Shown: piece by piece, positions 1-8,392 of the stretch
Layout: each line of letters starts with the position of its first letter
How positions within the stretch are numbered: the first letter of the stretch is position 1
Assembly (NCBI GenBank): GCA_900661335.1
Contig: CAACVY010000010.1
Coordinates: 1-48,092 of the forward strand
Reading direction: 5' to 3'
Origin: an uncultured bacterium
GTDB lineage: Bacteria; Verrucomicrobiota; Kiritimatiellia; PWTM01
DNA length: 48,092 nt
Made by a program: the position numbers and the translations under genes
Notes under the pieces: model-generated
Told to the model about the DNA's origin: nothing
The model's input: the letters and a program-made list of their open reading frames with translations, nothing else
Database searches by the model: none

Positions 1-75
1 AACTTGGCCGTGTACTTGGAGGTGGCGGGCTCGATCGTCTTGGTCGTGCGGCGCCTGATGGAGTTGCCTGTATGA
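1..75 (+). CDS. C-terminal end of a membrane subunit, probably MnhB-like (Mrp/Mbh antiporter)
   Basis: Only the last 24 codons lie in the window, ending at TGA 73-75. The peptide is one hydrophobic helix (NLAVYLEVAGSIVLVV) followed by a short basic tail. The pattern resembles the last helix of MnhB/MrpB subunits, which typically reads like DLGVYLVVLGVVL. The stop overlaps the next start in an ATGA, so it is the upstream partner of the MbhE/MnhC/MnhD-like genes. Too little is present to exclude another small Mrp subunit. Confidence 0.5.
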   Translation, partial: NLAVYLEVAGSIVLVVRRLMELPV

Positions 76-332
76 AACTCCACCGATGGACACTCTTGGT
101 CTGTAGCACCGTGGCCCTCGCGACGATCCTAGCCGTGCGTGCTCGCCCGCCCTCGGTCCCCCCGCGGACCGCACCCGCCGAGGTGGTGGAACTGACCCAG
201 GGCTGGAATATGCGCAACCTCGTCACCGCCATTTATCTTGGACCTCGAATTGCGGACACGGTGGTCGAGGTCACGGTCGTCTGTTTGGCGGCGGTGGCCC
301 TCTCGAAAGGATGGTCGGCATGCTCGAAGTGA
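72..332 (+). CDS. MbhE-like / MrpA C-terminal-domain-like small membrane subunit
   Basis: This 86-residue protein has an N-terminal hydrophobic helix (about residues 8-24) and a second helix (about 60-80). The segment NLVTAIYLGPRIADTVVEVT resembles the conserved patch of MbhE and of the MrpA C-terminus (NVVTAI...D.LGE.TV), a part of the membrane arm of Mrp antiporters and Mbh hydrogenases. Its ATG overlaps the preceding stop, and its 3' end overlaps mnhC. The family assignment is from pattern recognition; the operon context supports it. Confidence 0.6.
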   Translation: MKLHRWTLLVCSTVALATILAVRARPPSVPPRTAPAEVVELTQGWNMRNLVTAIYLGPRIADTVVEVTVVCLAAVALSKGWSACSK

Positions 333-640
333 TCATCGCCCTAGCCACGGTCGGGTTTCTTGCGTCGGACAATTTGGTGCGCAAGGTGATGTGCGCATCG
401 TTGATGGAGAGCGCAATTATCCTGACCTTTCTGCACGTCGGGCACATGCCGGAGGCGCGCGCGCCGATATTGGATCCAAACTTACGTCCGCCCGCGCAAC
501 CCATGGCCGACCCGTTGCCGCAAGCCTTGATGCTGACGGCCATTGTAATCGGCGTCTGTTTCAACGCACTGATTCTCGCGTTTATCGCCAGGGTGAAGCG
601 GGAACACGGTACGTTGAACGCTTCGATGCTGCATGATTGA
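320..640 (+). CDS. mnhC: MnhC/MrpC-like subunit of Na+/H+ antiporter (NuoK family)
   Basis: This subunit of about 106 residues has three predicted helices. It carries the family pattern DPLPQALMLTAIVIGVCFNAL, where MnhC/NuoK proteins have DP(L/I)PQALVLTAIVIG. I chose ATG 320 because AAAGGA lies eight bases upstream; ATG 311 would add three residues and sits directly on that signal. The gene overlaps the upstream gene by 13 bases and the downstream MnhD-like gene by 8, implying translational coupling. MrpC/NuoK is a small membrane subunit needed for assembly or ion conduction in the antiporter module. Confidence 0.85.
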   Translation: MLEVIIALATVGFLASDNLVRKVMCASLMESAIILTFLHVGHMPEARAPILDPNLRPPAQPMADPLPQALMLTAIVIGVCFNALILAFIARVKREHGTLNASMLHD

Positions 641-2135
641 ACCGGTCTGGGTTCGGCTGTTCCCCTTCGTGCCCGTGGGGGCCTTCGTGGTCGTCCTGGG
701 GGCACACGCGTTCGGCTGGGATATCTCTCGATCGGCGTTGCGCGTCTCCGCGCTGTTGCAGGGCGCGATCGGGGTGGCGTTGTGGGCGTGGTTGGAGTCC
801 ACCCCGGAGGGTGTGCAGATTGCGCTGGGGAACGGCCCGGGGGCGATCGCATTCGCTCTGGGGCCGCAGGAGCGGCGGATGCTGGTGGCCTATCTGGTCC
901 CCCTCGGTGCTGCCACGATTCAAGTCCACCATTGGCCAGACTTCGCCGCTCGATGTGCCGCGCTTCTCTACATGGCAGGGTGCAGCGGGCTTTGGGTGAC
1001 TCATGACCTGTTCAATTTCTATGTCTGGTACGAGTTGATGACCATGGCGGCGTACGTGCTCATTGCTGCTCGAGGCCAGCACTACGCCTCCGTCAAGTAC
1101 ATGTTGTTCGGCGTGGTCAGCTCTTCGCTCCTGTTGGGCGGTATCGTGGCGCACTATGCCACGGGGGCACCGTTGACGATGGCGGTTTCGCCGGAATGGA
1201 TACAAGCCCCAGACAGCTGGCAACGGTGGAAGCTGCTGATGCTGGGCAGCGCGTTCATGGTCCACAGCGCGTTCGTTCCTGCATGGACATGGGTGCCCAC
1301 CTGCCATGCGGCCACCGTACCTTCGATGTCGGCGTTCCTTGCGTCGTACACGCTGATGGGTGGCTTGTATGGACTCCACCGTTGGGTACTGCCCGCCGCC
1401 CGAGCGGCGGGCCACTGGGAAGTGCTCCAGTGGATTGAAACCCTTGCAGCCATCACCTCAGTCGTGCCGGCGGTCGGCATGGTGTTCGAGCGAGAATTCA
1501 AGCGCTGCGTGGCCGCGTCCTCCGTAGCCACGGCCGGAGTGGCAGGCTGGCTGCTTGTGCGGGGGCATTCGGACGCGGCGTTGGGTGTGGTCGCGATCCA
1601 TGCAGTGGGCAAGACGTTGCTGTTCCACTCGTTCGACGCGCTGGAATTTCGGGAGCGCACCGTAGTCGGGCAAGTTGCCGCGTTTTGGACGGTGGCCGTC
1701 GGGATCGTGTTGGGAACCGGTCTTGGGCCGACTCCATTAGGGCACTGGAAGCGCTTGTTGATTGCGGAGATCCCCACGGCGCGTCTGGCGTTGAGCGTCG
1801 GTACACTGTGCATGTGGATCGGGTTTTTGAAGTTCCGCTGGTGCGTCGGCGGTCCGCAGGGTCCGAAGTGGCTTCCGTGGGCGGCCGCTTTGTCTCTGGG
1901 GGTCGTCGCGACGGTTGGAATTACGGCGGAACGGGGCTGGGGGATCGTGCGGGGATTGCATGAAGGGGCGTGGGTCGCGACGGCGGCTTGGCTGGGGTGG
2001 TGGATCCGCCGTACGGAGTTTGCGTGGGCACCGGTGTGGCGTCGCCGCCCGTATCCCAACCTCAATGCGGAATTGTTCGGGGCGTTTTTGGTGTTTTTCG
2101 TGGGTCTGGTCTGGGTTCTTGGTGGGCTCGCATGA
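633..2135 (+). CDS. MnhD/NuoN-type antiporter-like subunit with TM7 lysine apparently replaced by Met
   Basis: A 500-residue polytopic protein of the proton-conducting antiporter family (MrpD, NuoL/M/N). The helix-5 glutamate is present (DLFNFYVWYEL, Glu134), as is the WVPTCHA...SMSAFLAS segment matching WLPDAHA..PVSALLSG. The helix-8 lysine region is also kept (IHAVGKTLLFH, Lys327). The position that is a lysine in the family (SALLSG..VK.G.Y) is Met242 here (SYTLMGGLYGL). That lysine (Lys219 in Bacillus MrpD) is needed for antiport, so this copy may have a structural or altered role. It is the last gene of the operon visible here; no hydrogenase or mnhE/F/G gene follows. Confidence 0.85.
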   Translation: MIEPVWVRLFPFVPVGAFVVVLGAHAFGWDISRSALRVSALLQGAIGVALWAWLESTPEGVQIALGNGPGAIAFALGPQERRMLVAYLVPLGAATIQVHHWPDFAARCAALLYMAGCSGLWVTHDLFNFYVWYELMTMAAYVLIAARGQHYASVKYMLFGVVSSSLLLGGIVAHYATGAPLTMAVSPEWIQAPDSWQRWKLLMLGSAFMVHSAFVPAWTWVPTCHAATVPSMSAFLASYTLMGGLYGLHRWVLPAARAAGHWEVLQWIETLAAITSVVPAVGMVFEREFKRCVAASSVATAGVAGWLLVRGHSDAALGVVAIHAVGKTLLFHSFDALEFRERTVVGQVAAFWTVAVGIVLGTGLGPTPLGHWKRLLIAEIPTARLALSVGTLCMWIGFLKFRWCVGGPQGPKWLPWAAALSLGVVATVGITAERGWGIVRGLHEGAWVATAAWLGWWIRRTEFAWAPVWRRRPYPNLNAELFGAFLVFFVGLVWVLGGLA

Positions 2136-2481
2136 CCGCTCGATACCGCGCTTGAAGCCCGTGGTGGCGGTGGACGGGTTTTCGTCAAGTTGGTACGCGT
2201 GGTGCCGTTCGTGTTCGATCACAGACGCCGCCATGTTTGCGACACCGCGCAAAGGTTCTCGACCTGGTCTGCGCGCGCTTGATCTTGTACTGAACCTCAC
2301 ATCGCCTCGCTTCGCCACGATCGCAACACGCCAGCCATCCTCGGAGTTGCGACCGTTTCGGCGGTAGAAGTTGCGCAATTCACGCGTGGTTGGATGGTTG
2401 GTTCCGCGGTGCGTGGGGCAGTCGGGCGGCGCCGCAATTGTCTTGGCGTGGGGGCCACCCGTGGCCGTGGGCGAGGCAGGC
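2136..2481. other. Convergent intergenic region with ORF-like remnant
   Basis: This lies between the MnhD-like gene (plus) and the GntP permease (minus). From about 2150 to 2378 one minus-strand frame stays open (RNFYRRNGRNSEDGWRVAIV and onward), but it has no recognisable domain and runs on antisense into the MnhD-like gene. It may be a decayed gene or chance. No convincing terminator with a T-run is visible; a small TTGCGCAA palindrome occurs near 2370. Confidence 0.4.
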
Positions 2482-3834
2482 TCATGGAACGAACTGCCGT
2501 GCCACCAGGCACATCGCCAGGCCCGCCAGCGCGATGATCGTTTCCATCACCGTCCACGACTTGAGCGTCTGCCGTTCATCGAGTCCGCAGTAACGGCCCA
2601 CCAACCAGAACCCGCTGTCGTTGACGTGCGATAAAACCGTGGCGCCCGAGGCGATCGCCAAGACGAGGAGTGCGCGGTGGGGCGGGGAGACCGGCATGTT
2701 CTGGAGGATCGGGGCCACCAACCCTGCCGCCGTGATCATCGCAACGGTGGCCGAACCTTGTGCGATTCGTACCAATCCGGCTAGCAGCCACCCCAGCACG
2801 ATGGGCGGCAGGGCCGAACGCGCGAACAGGTCTGCGAACAGTCGGCCGACTCCACTGTCCATCAACACTTGCTTCAACATTCCGCCTGCGCCCGTGACCA
2901 GGATGATCCCGCCCGCGGGCGCGAGCGATTTGGCGCATAGTTCCATCAATTCCATTCCAGAACGCCCGCGGCGACGGCCCAGAACTTCGAGCGCGGCCAA
3001 GGCCGAGATGGTCAAGGCGGTGAACGGATGTCCGATGAATGTGCACCACCGCACCCAAACGCTTCCGGATTTTCCCACGAGCGCTTGAGTCACGGTGTTC
3101 GCGACGATGAGCACCAGCGGCAGGGCCAGCAGCGATGCGCCGATCGCCCAATGGGGCAGGTCGGTGGGAACCTCTTCCACAGACTCCGTGGGGGCGGGGA
3201 TTACCTGAATTCGGCGGGCGATCCACGAACCAAACAGTGGTCCAGCCACCCAAGCGACTGGCAGGCCGAGGATGATGCCCAGCAAGATGACCCAACCAAG
3301 GTCTGCCCCCAAAATCTCCGCAACCGCCACGGGGCCGGGCGTCGGAGGCACAAAGCTGTGCGTGACCGCCAGGCCCGCCAACAGTGGGATCGCAAAGGCC
3401 AGCACCGAGTGTCCGGTCGTCCGGGAGAGTTCCAATACCACGGGGACCAAGATGATGAAGCCCACGTCGAAGAAGACAGGGATCGCGATGCAAAACCCCG
3501 CGAACATCAAGGCCCAAGCGGCGCGCTGGGCTCCAAAGGCGCAAACGAGCGAGAGTGCGAGCGAGCGGGCTGCACCGGAGGACTCAAGCAGTTGGCCCAA
3601 CATAGCGCCGAGCCCGACAACCGTGGCGACGAAGCCCAGCGTGTTGCCCATGCCGGACTGCAGACTGGCCAAGAGTTTCGCAGGCTCCATGCCGGCGAGT
3701 AGCCCCACGGTGATGCTGGCCATCACTAAGGCGAGAAACGCATGAATCCGACAGCGCAGTACCCAAAATAACAACGCGGCGATTCCTATAACCGCCGCCC
3801 ACGCTGGTCGCCAGGTAGTCCAATCGGGGTTCAT
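2482..3834 (-). CDS. GntP-family gluconate / sugar-acid permease
   Basis: An inner-membrane symporter of about 450 residues. It starts with [20 protein letters not shown] and has a long series of hydrophobic helices. GntP-like patterns include [20 protein letters not shown] near the N-terminus and [20 protein letters not shown] in the middle. The family imports gluconate and related sugar acids with protons. The start codon overlaps the stop of the GH95 gene (ATGA at 3831-3834), so I use this start and reject a longer in-frame upstream extension that is only antisense tail. The sulfatase and fucosidase neighbours suggest that it imports a product of fucose-rich glycan breakdown, perhaps an oxidised sugar; the substrate is inference. 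Confidence 0.9.
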   Translation of the reverse strand: MNPDWTTWRPAWAAVIGIAALLFWVLRCRIHAFLALVMASITVGLLAGMEPAKLLASLQSGMGNTLGFVATVVGLGAMLGQLLESSGAARSLALSLVCAFGAQRAAWALMFAGFCIAIPVFFDVGFIILVPVVLELSRTTGHSVLAFAIPLLAGLAVTHSFVPPTPGPVAVAEILGADLGWVILLGIILGLPVAWVAGPLFGSWIARRIQVIPAPTESVEEVPTDLPHWAIGASLLALPLVLIVANTVTQALVGKSGSVWVRWCTFIGHPFTALTISALAALEVLGRRRGRSGMELMELCAKSLAPAGGIILVTGAGGMLKQVLMDSGVGRLFADLFARSALPPIVLGWLLAGLVRIAQGSATVAMITAAGLVAPILQNMPVSPPHRALLVLAIASGATVLSHVNDSGFWLVGRYCGLDERQTLKSWTVMETIIALAGLAMCLVARQFVP

Positions 3835-6578
3835 GAAGGGTTCGTCGGGAACTCTATGGTCCATGCGCCGCCGGTGGGCACATCGAATTCGCGCCACACA
3901 CCGTCGCCGCGCGCTTCCACGGCCGCGCCACGCGGGCCCCGCAGACGCGCTGGTGGTTGCGCGCTTCGAATGCGCAACTTCCCAGCGTTTGGAATTTGCA
4001 AGCACGCCGCGGCCAGTCGCCCCTGGTTCCATTCAAGGTCGACGGTGACCGCGCCTCTCGCGCGCAACCCTTGGACCCATCCGCTCGGCCAGGCCGAGGG
4101 CAGAGCCGGAAGCAGGTCGAGTTCGGCGACCACCCCGGGTTCCGAGGGCCAGCGAGACTGCAGCAGCATTTCACACATGGCGGCCGTGATGCCGTAGTTG
4201 CCATCCAGTTGCATCGGCGGATGGTTGCCGAAGAGATTGGGCAGAGTGTTCCAGGTCAGTAAGTTGCGGATCATTTCGTACGCACGTTCGCCTTCGCGTA
4301 GGCGCGCCCAAAGCGCGCAGCGCCACGCCCATACCCACTCGCGACGACTGTCGCCCGTGGTCCCTCGTGCCTCGAGCGAGCGCCGCGCGGCTCGGGCCCA
4401 TTCGGGAGTCCGCTCGACGTCAATCCAACTTCCGGGGTACACGGCGAACAGGTGCGATGTGTGGCGATGACGATTGTTCGGGTCGTCTCGATCCACGCGC
4501 CATTCTTGAAGTTGACCCCAACGACCGATTTTGGGTCGGTCCAACCGTTCACGTGCCTCGCGGATTCGTTCGCGAAGTTCCGCATCCACGCCGAGGATCT
4601 CGGACATTCGCACGGAGATGGTGAACAGTTCCCACACGATTTGTTGGTCGTGGGCTACACCGTCTTCCACTGGCCCGTGCTCTGGCGACCAACCGTCCGG
4701 AACAACCAGCGTGCCATCTGGGAGCGCCTTCAGATGGTCCAGCCAGAACTCACAAATCTCCCGCGCCATCGGCCACGCGACGTTGCGCAAGAAGTTGGTG
4801 TCCAGCGTGAACGCGAAATGCTCCCAGAAGTGAAGTGCGTACCAAGCGCTAGCGGGTTTGTTCCATTTCCAGCCGTGCCCGCCGAAAATGTTGTGGGACG
4901 TGCGGGCCGTCCACCCGCGCACAGGACCAAACGCGGCTTGGGTGGCCCGGCGGGAAGGCTCGCGCATGGCCATCACCAGATCGAAAAACGGTAGCGCGCA
5001 TTCCGCGAGGTTCGCCGGCCCCGCGGGCCAGTAGTTCATCTGGACGTTGATGTTCGAATGGTAGTCGGAATGCCATGGCGGGTTGTTACTGTCGTTCCAG
5101 AGCCCTTGCAAATTGGCGGGTAAGCCTGGCCGGCGCGACGACGCGGCCAACAGGTACCGTCCGTAATAGAACAGTAGGCTTTCCAACTCCAAGTCGCGAC
5201 CACCCGCGGCATATGCTTCGCGCCGCCGGTCGGTGGGCTGGCTGGCCGTCTCCGGATCCGTGGATCCTAACCACAGTCGTACGCGGTCGAAGAGCGAGCG
5301 GTGATCGGCCACGTGCCGAGCTCGGAGGGTTTCGTAGCCTTGTCGACTGGCTTCTTCGATTTGTGTCCGCACGCGCGGCTGGGGCGGTTCACCGCGCCAC
5401 CCCCGTGATGGCTCCATGGCGTAGTCCGTGGCGGCCGCCAGATACCAAACCACCGCGTCCGCTCCCCGGATTTCGACGGCGTGGTTAGTGATGTCCAGCC
5501 GGCCGCCCCGTGGCTCGACTCGGCAACGAGCTTCGTAAGCCAATCCGTTGGGTAGTCGGCCCGCGAAGAACAATTCCGCAGCGCCGGAGGCAAGTCGCGC
5601 CACGCCCGTGGTTTCTCCGTGCACGCCCAGCAGCCGAAACCGACCATTCACTTGGCCGTTGGAGGTCGCCCTCCAGCAGCCGGCGATGACTTGGGCTGGG
5701 TGGCTGGCCAGACACTCTCGCGTGTGAGTCACGCCCGCGAGACGGAACTGTACGCGATGGATAGCGTCGGTGAGAGCCAAGGATCGTTCATATTGCTCGC
5801 CGATCACAAACGTCCCGCTGCCGACGCGAATCTCCGCCACTTGGAAGTGCGACACGCCTGGATTGGGTCGGAACACGATTCGGACCTGCCGGACGGTGAT
5901 GGGCGCCGGGAGCGAAAATGTTCGAGTCTGCTGGCGTTCGGGGAATGGAGGCTGTCCATCGCACCGGTGCAAAGTGACCCACTGTTCGCCGTCCGAAGAG
6001 CCGAGCAGTTCCCAGGTTTGCGGATCTCGTTCGGGTACGTCATTGGCACTGGTCAGTGCGTACTCGCGGATTGTCACCGGGTCAGGAAATCGGCACTCCC
6101 ATACGACCGGTTGGCCCCGGTGCTCCACGCACCATTTCGTGCCGGGATCGCCATCCACGGATCGGTCTACCTCTTCATGGGGGAAAAACGCACGGTGGCC
6201 GCTGACGCATTGCACCGTGGGCGCGTGGCCCGAAAGCTCGATACGAATCTCGCCGAAGTTTTGGTAGGCTCCCATCGTGGCGTAGTCGCCCGACGGGTTT
6301 TCATCACCGGTCCAAAGGCTGTCCTCGTTGAACTGGATTCGCTCGGTGGCCACGCCGCCAAAGATCATTGCGCCCAAGCGACCGTTCCCGATCGGGAGCG
6401 CTTCGGACGACCATCGTTCCGCAGGGCGGCCATAGCGAAGCACGAGGGATGCCGGCCCGACGATCCGAATGGGTTCTGCCGCCGTTGCGCTCGACGCGGC
6501 CAGCACCCCGCCGCATGCGAACAGGCGGAGGGCGGCCAGGATGACGGTCAAAGAATCGGTGGCCCACGCGCGGCTCAT
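3831..6578 (-). CDS. Secreted GH95 alpha-L-fucosidase with inserted F5/8 type C domain
   Basis: About 915 residues from the ATG at 6578, which overlaps the sulfatase stop (ATGA); an N-terminal signal peptide follows. The GH95 start pattern ([24 protein letters not shown]) is clear. The catalytic signatures seem intact: [12 protein letters not shown] (Asn pair that activates water), WEHFAFTLD (acid Glu region) and [13 protein letters not shown] with Asp near residue 792. An extra segment of about 130 residues ([16 protein letters not shown] ... [24 protein letters not shown]) looks like a discoidin / F5/8C (CBM32-like) domain inserted in the N-terminal beta-sandwich. GH95 enzymes release alpha-1,2-linked fucose or L-galactose from glycans. 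It is the middle gene of the sulfatase-GH95-GntP unit. Confidence 0.93.
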   Translation of the reverse strand: MSRAWATDSLTVILAALRLFACGGVLAASSATAAEPIRIVGPASLVLRYGRPAERWSSEALPIGNGRLGAMIFGGVATERIQFNEDSLWTGDENPSGDYATMGAYQNFGEIRIELSGHAPTVQCVSGHRAFFPHEEVDRSVDGDPGTKWCVEHRGQPVVWECRFPDPVTIREYALTSANDVPERDPQTWELLGSSDGEQWVTLHRCDGQPPFPERQQTRTFSLPAPITVRQVRIVFRPNPGVSHFQVAEIRVGSGTFVIGEQYERSLALTDAIHRVQFRLAGVTHTRECLASHPAQVIAGCWRATSNGQVNGRFRLLGVHGETTGVARLASGAAELFFAGRLPNGLAYEARCRVEPRGGRLDITNHAVEIRGADAVVWYLAAATDYAMEPSRGWRGEPPQPRVRTQIEEASRQGYETLRARHVADHRSLFDRVRLWLGSTDPETASQPTDRRREAYAAGGRDLELESLLFYYGRYLLAASSRRPGLPANLQGLWNDSNNPPWHSDYHSNINVQMNYWPAGPANLAECALPFFDLVMAMREPSRRATQAAFGPVRGWTARTSHNIFGGHGWKWNKPASAWYALHFWEHFAFTLDTNFLRNVAWPMAREICEFWLDHLKALPDGTLVVPDGWSPEHGPVEDGVAHDQQIVWELFTISVRMSEILGVDAELRERIREARERLDRPKIGRWGQLQEWRVDRDDPNNRHRHTSHLFAVYPGSWIDVERTPEWARAARRSLEARGTTGDSRREWVWAWRCALWARLREGERAYEMIRNLLTWNTLPNLFGNHPPMQLDGNYGITAAMCEMLLQSRWPSEPGVVAELDLLPALPSAWPSGWVQGLRARGAVTVDLEWNQGRLAAACLQIPNAGKLRIRSAQPPARLRGPRGAAVEARGDGVWREFDVPTGGAWTIEFPTNPS

Positions 6579-8044
6579 TTGGGCAGTGCTGCCTTCCAGC
6601 CTGCTTTCAACAGGCGCGCCAACTCGGCGCGAATTTCCGCGTAGGCAGGATCGTCGGCGACGTTGCGAGTTTCCCATGGGTCTTTCTCCAGATCGAACAA
6701 CGCAGCTGGCATTTCGCCTTTGACGAATTCCATGTACCGGAACTTCTCCGTGCGGACCGCGTCACCCTCTTCGGAATCCTTTTCGGTGATGAACACCGCG
6801 GTTTTCCAAGGACGTTCCGGGCTGTTCAGTAACGGCACAAAACTAATACCTTCTTGGTTCGGCGGCGCGGGAATTCCGACTAGCTCGCAGATGGTTGGCA
6901 CCAGGTCCACGAACTCCACGAGGCTTCGGCAGGGCCGCCCATTTCCCCGTGCACCTGGCACCCGTACGATGAGCGGAGCACGGTGCGTCGCCTCTAGCAT
7001 GGAGTACTTGGACCAAAAGCCGTGATCACCTAGGTGGAACCCGTGGTCGCCAAGAAAAATAACCACCGTGTTCGTTGCCAGGCCAGTTTCCTCCAAAGCC
7101 GATAGGATCAGGCCGATGTTCGCGTCCACCATGGTGACGCATGCGTAGTAGGCCGCGATCGCGGCGCGCGCTTCTTCGGGGGTGGGTTGGCGTTGCGTGA
7201 AAATATCAGGGTTCCCGCCCGTGGCGCGTTTCATGTATGGAAACTTGTGCAAGGCGGACACCGGTGCGGGTGGGTCCGGAATTTTCGTCGGGTCATACAT
7301 GTCCAGGAATTTTTTGGGTGCCAGCAGAGGTGTGTGGGGCTTCGATTGAGCCACTGAGAGGAAAAACCGCGTGCCCTCCTTGGCGAACTGGCGAAGCAAG
7401 GCCGCTGCGGTGGCGGCCATGCGGTAGTCTCCGTGCTCCTCCCACGCCAGACCCGAGTCGCCGTAGCGGTCGGATTGACGTCGCTTCCATTCGCGGTATT
7501 CGCGGCTGTCCTTGTTCGGAGGTGGAGGGTCAGGGTTTCGAGATCGCACTGATGGAAACTTCAGGAGGGGTGGCGGGCCATTCCAACCCGCGGGCCGATC
7601 GCAGTGTTCTAGGCGATCGAAGACGCGGTACCGCGCTTCGGCGTACTCGAGGGTATGGAAGAGTTTTCCGACGTTGGCCAGGTAGAAGCCATGTTGCTTC
7701 AGCCACTCCGGGAGCGTCGGGACTTCGGGCGGGATATGGCGGTCCATTACATCCTGATTGCTGAGCACGCCGGTGGTCCGTGGTCGCAACCCTGTCAAGA
7801 ACGACGCGCGCGAAGGATTGCAGCAGACCGCTTGGACGTACGCGCGATCGAACCGAACTCCGGTGGCCGCCAGACGGTCGAGATTCGGCGTACGGCAGAT
7901 GGGATTTCCATAACACCCTAGGGCATCTGCGTTGCAGTCTTCGATGTCAATCAAGAGCACGTTGAACCGGGGCGTTGCGCCGGCCGCGACGAGCGCGGCC
8001 AATCCACTGCTCAACCATGCGAACTTCCGTACGAACGGGTTCAT
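6575..8044 (-). CDS. Type I (S1) formylglycine sulfatase, iduronate-2-sulfatase-like, secreted
   Basis: About 489 residues. I chose ATG 8044 because AAGGAG lies seven bases upstream; a TTG two codons earlier is also open. A signal peptide is followed by [21 protein letters not shown], the metal-binding start, with ED where DD is usual. CNPSR is a canonical C-x-P-S-R motif whose cysteine (about Cys75) becomes formylglycine. [12 protein letters not shown]...[14 protein letters not shown] is the C-terminal metal and sulfate-site signature. It should remove sulfate esters from a polysaccharide before GH95 acts. It is the first gene of the operon, with a 13-bp palindrome just upstream. A formylglycine-generating or anaerobic maturase gene is not in the window. 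Confidence 0.93.
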   Translation of the reverse strand: MNPFVRKFAWLSSGLAALVAAGATPRFNVLLIDIEDCNADALGCYGNPICRTPNLDRLAATGVRFDRAYVQAVCCNPSRASFLTGLRPRTTGVLSNQDVMDRHIPPEVPTLPEWLKQHGFYLANVGKLFHTLEYAEARYRVFDRLEHCDRPAGWNGPPPLLKFPSVRSRNPDPPPPNKDSREYREWKRRQSDRYGDSGLAWEEHGDYRMAATAAALLRQFAKEGTRFFLSVAQSKPHTPLLAPKKFLDMYDPTKIPDPPAPVSALHKFPYMKRATGGNPDIFTQRQPTPEEARAAIAAYYACVTMVDANIGLILSALEETGLATNTVVIFLGDHGFHLGDHGFWSKYSMLEATHRAPLIVRVPGARGNGRPCRSLVEFVDLVPTICELVGIPAPPNQEGISFVPLLNSPERPWKTAVFITEKDSEEGDAVRTEKFRYMEFVKGEMPAALFDLEKDPWETRNVADDPAYAEIRAELARLLKAGWKAALPK

Positions 8045-8392
8045 GCTCAAGCTCCTTGGTTTGGCCTACAGGACCACCGTACTACGGTAGCCATCGAGGC
8101 GCGACACCTCAACTCGTTTCCGTGGCGTTGAATGCAGCGATGCTTTCAAGCGCCCCAACCACACCGCCCCCGCATCCCTCCCCTCTGGCTTTCAGCAACT
8201 TAAGGCTTTCACTTAACACTCTGGGCCGAACGTCTATGCAGACCATCTAGCGGACCAGCTCCACACCAAGCAAATCCGCAATCGAGGTGTTTGCTTCCAT
8301 CTCTTGCGCGCCTTTGTGGTTAAAACCGAGGACGGCTGCACGTTGCGTTGGGGCGGGGAGGGAACTAGGATCGGTGCGGAACGGAGGTCGTC
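8045..8392. other. Divergent promoter region between sulfatase operon and kinase fusion gene
   Basis: A 348-base region with outward genes on both sides. It contains the perfect palindrome at 8076-8088 and a moderately AT-rich patch (about 8195-8225) of the sort used for promoters. No further gene or RNA is evident. Confidence 0.5.
8076..8088. promoter_or_regulatory. Palindrome ACCGTA-C-TACGGT, candidate operator of the sulfatase operon
   Basis: A perfect inverted repeat with 6-bp arms around one base, lying 32 bases upstream of the sulfatase ATG and just before its ribosome binding site. This is a suitable place for a repressor or a 5' leader hairpin. No regulator gene is adjacent, so the role is inferred. 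Confidence 0.35.

Noticed and set aside
2150-2378. Intact small minus-strand gene
   Set aside because: The open frame runs on antisense into the MnhD-like gene and has no start signal or recognised domain; kept only as a possible remnant.
5619-6644. 341-codon plus-strand gene
   Set aside because: Antisense to the GH95 gene, with no recognisable domain.
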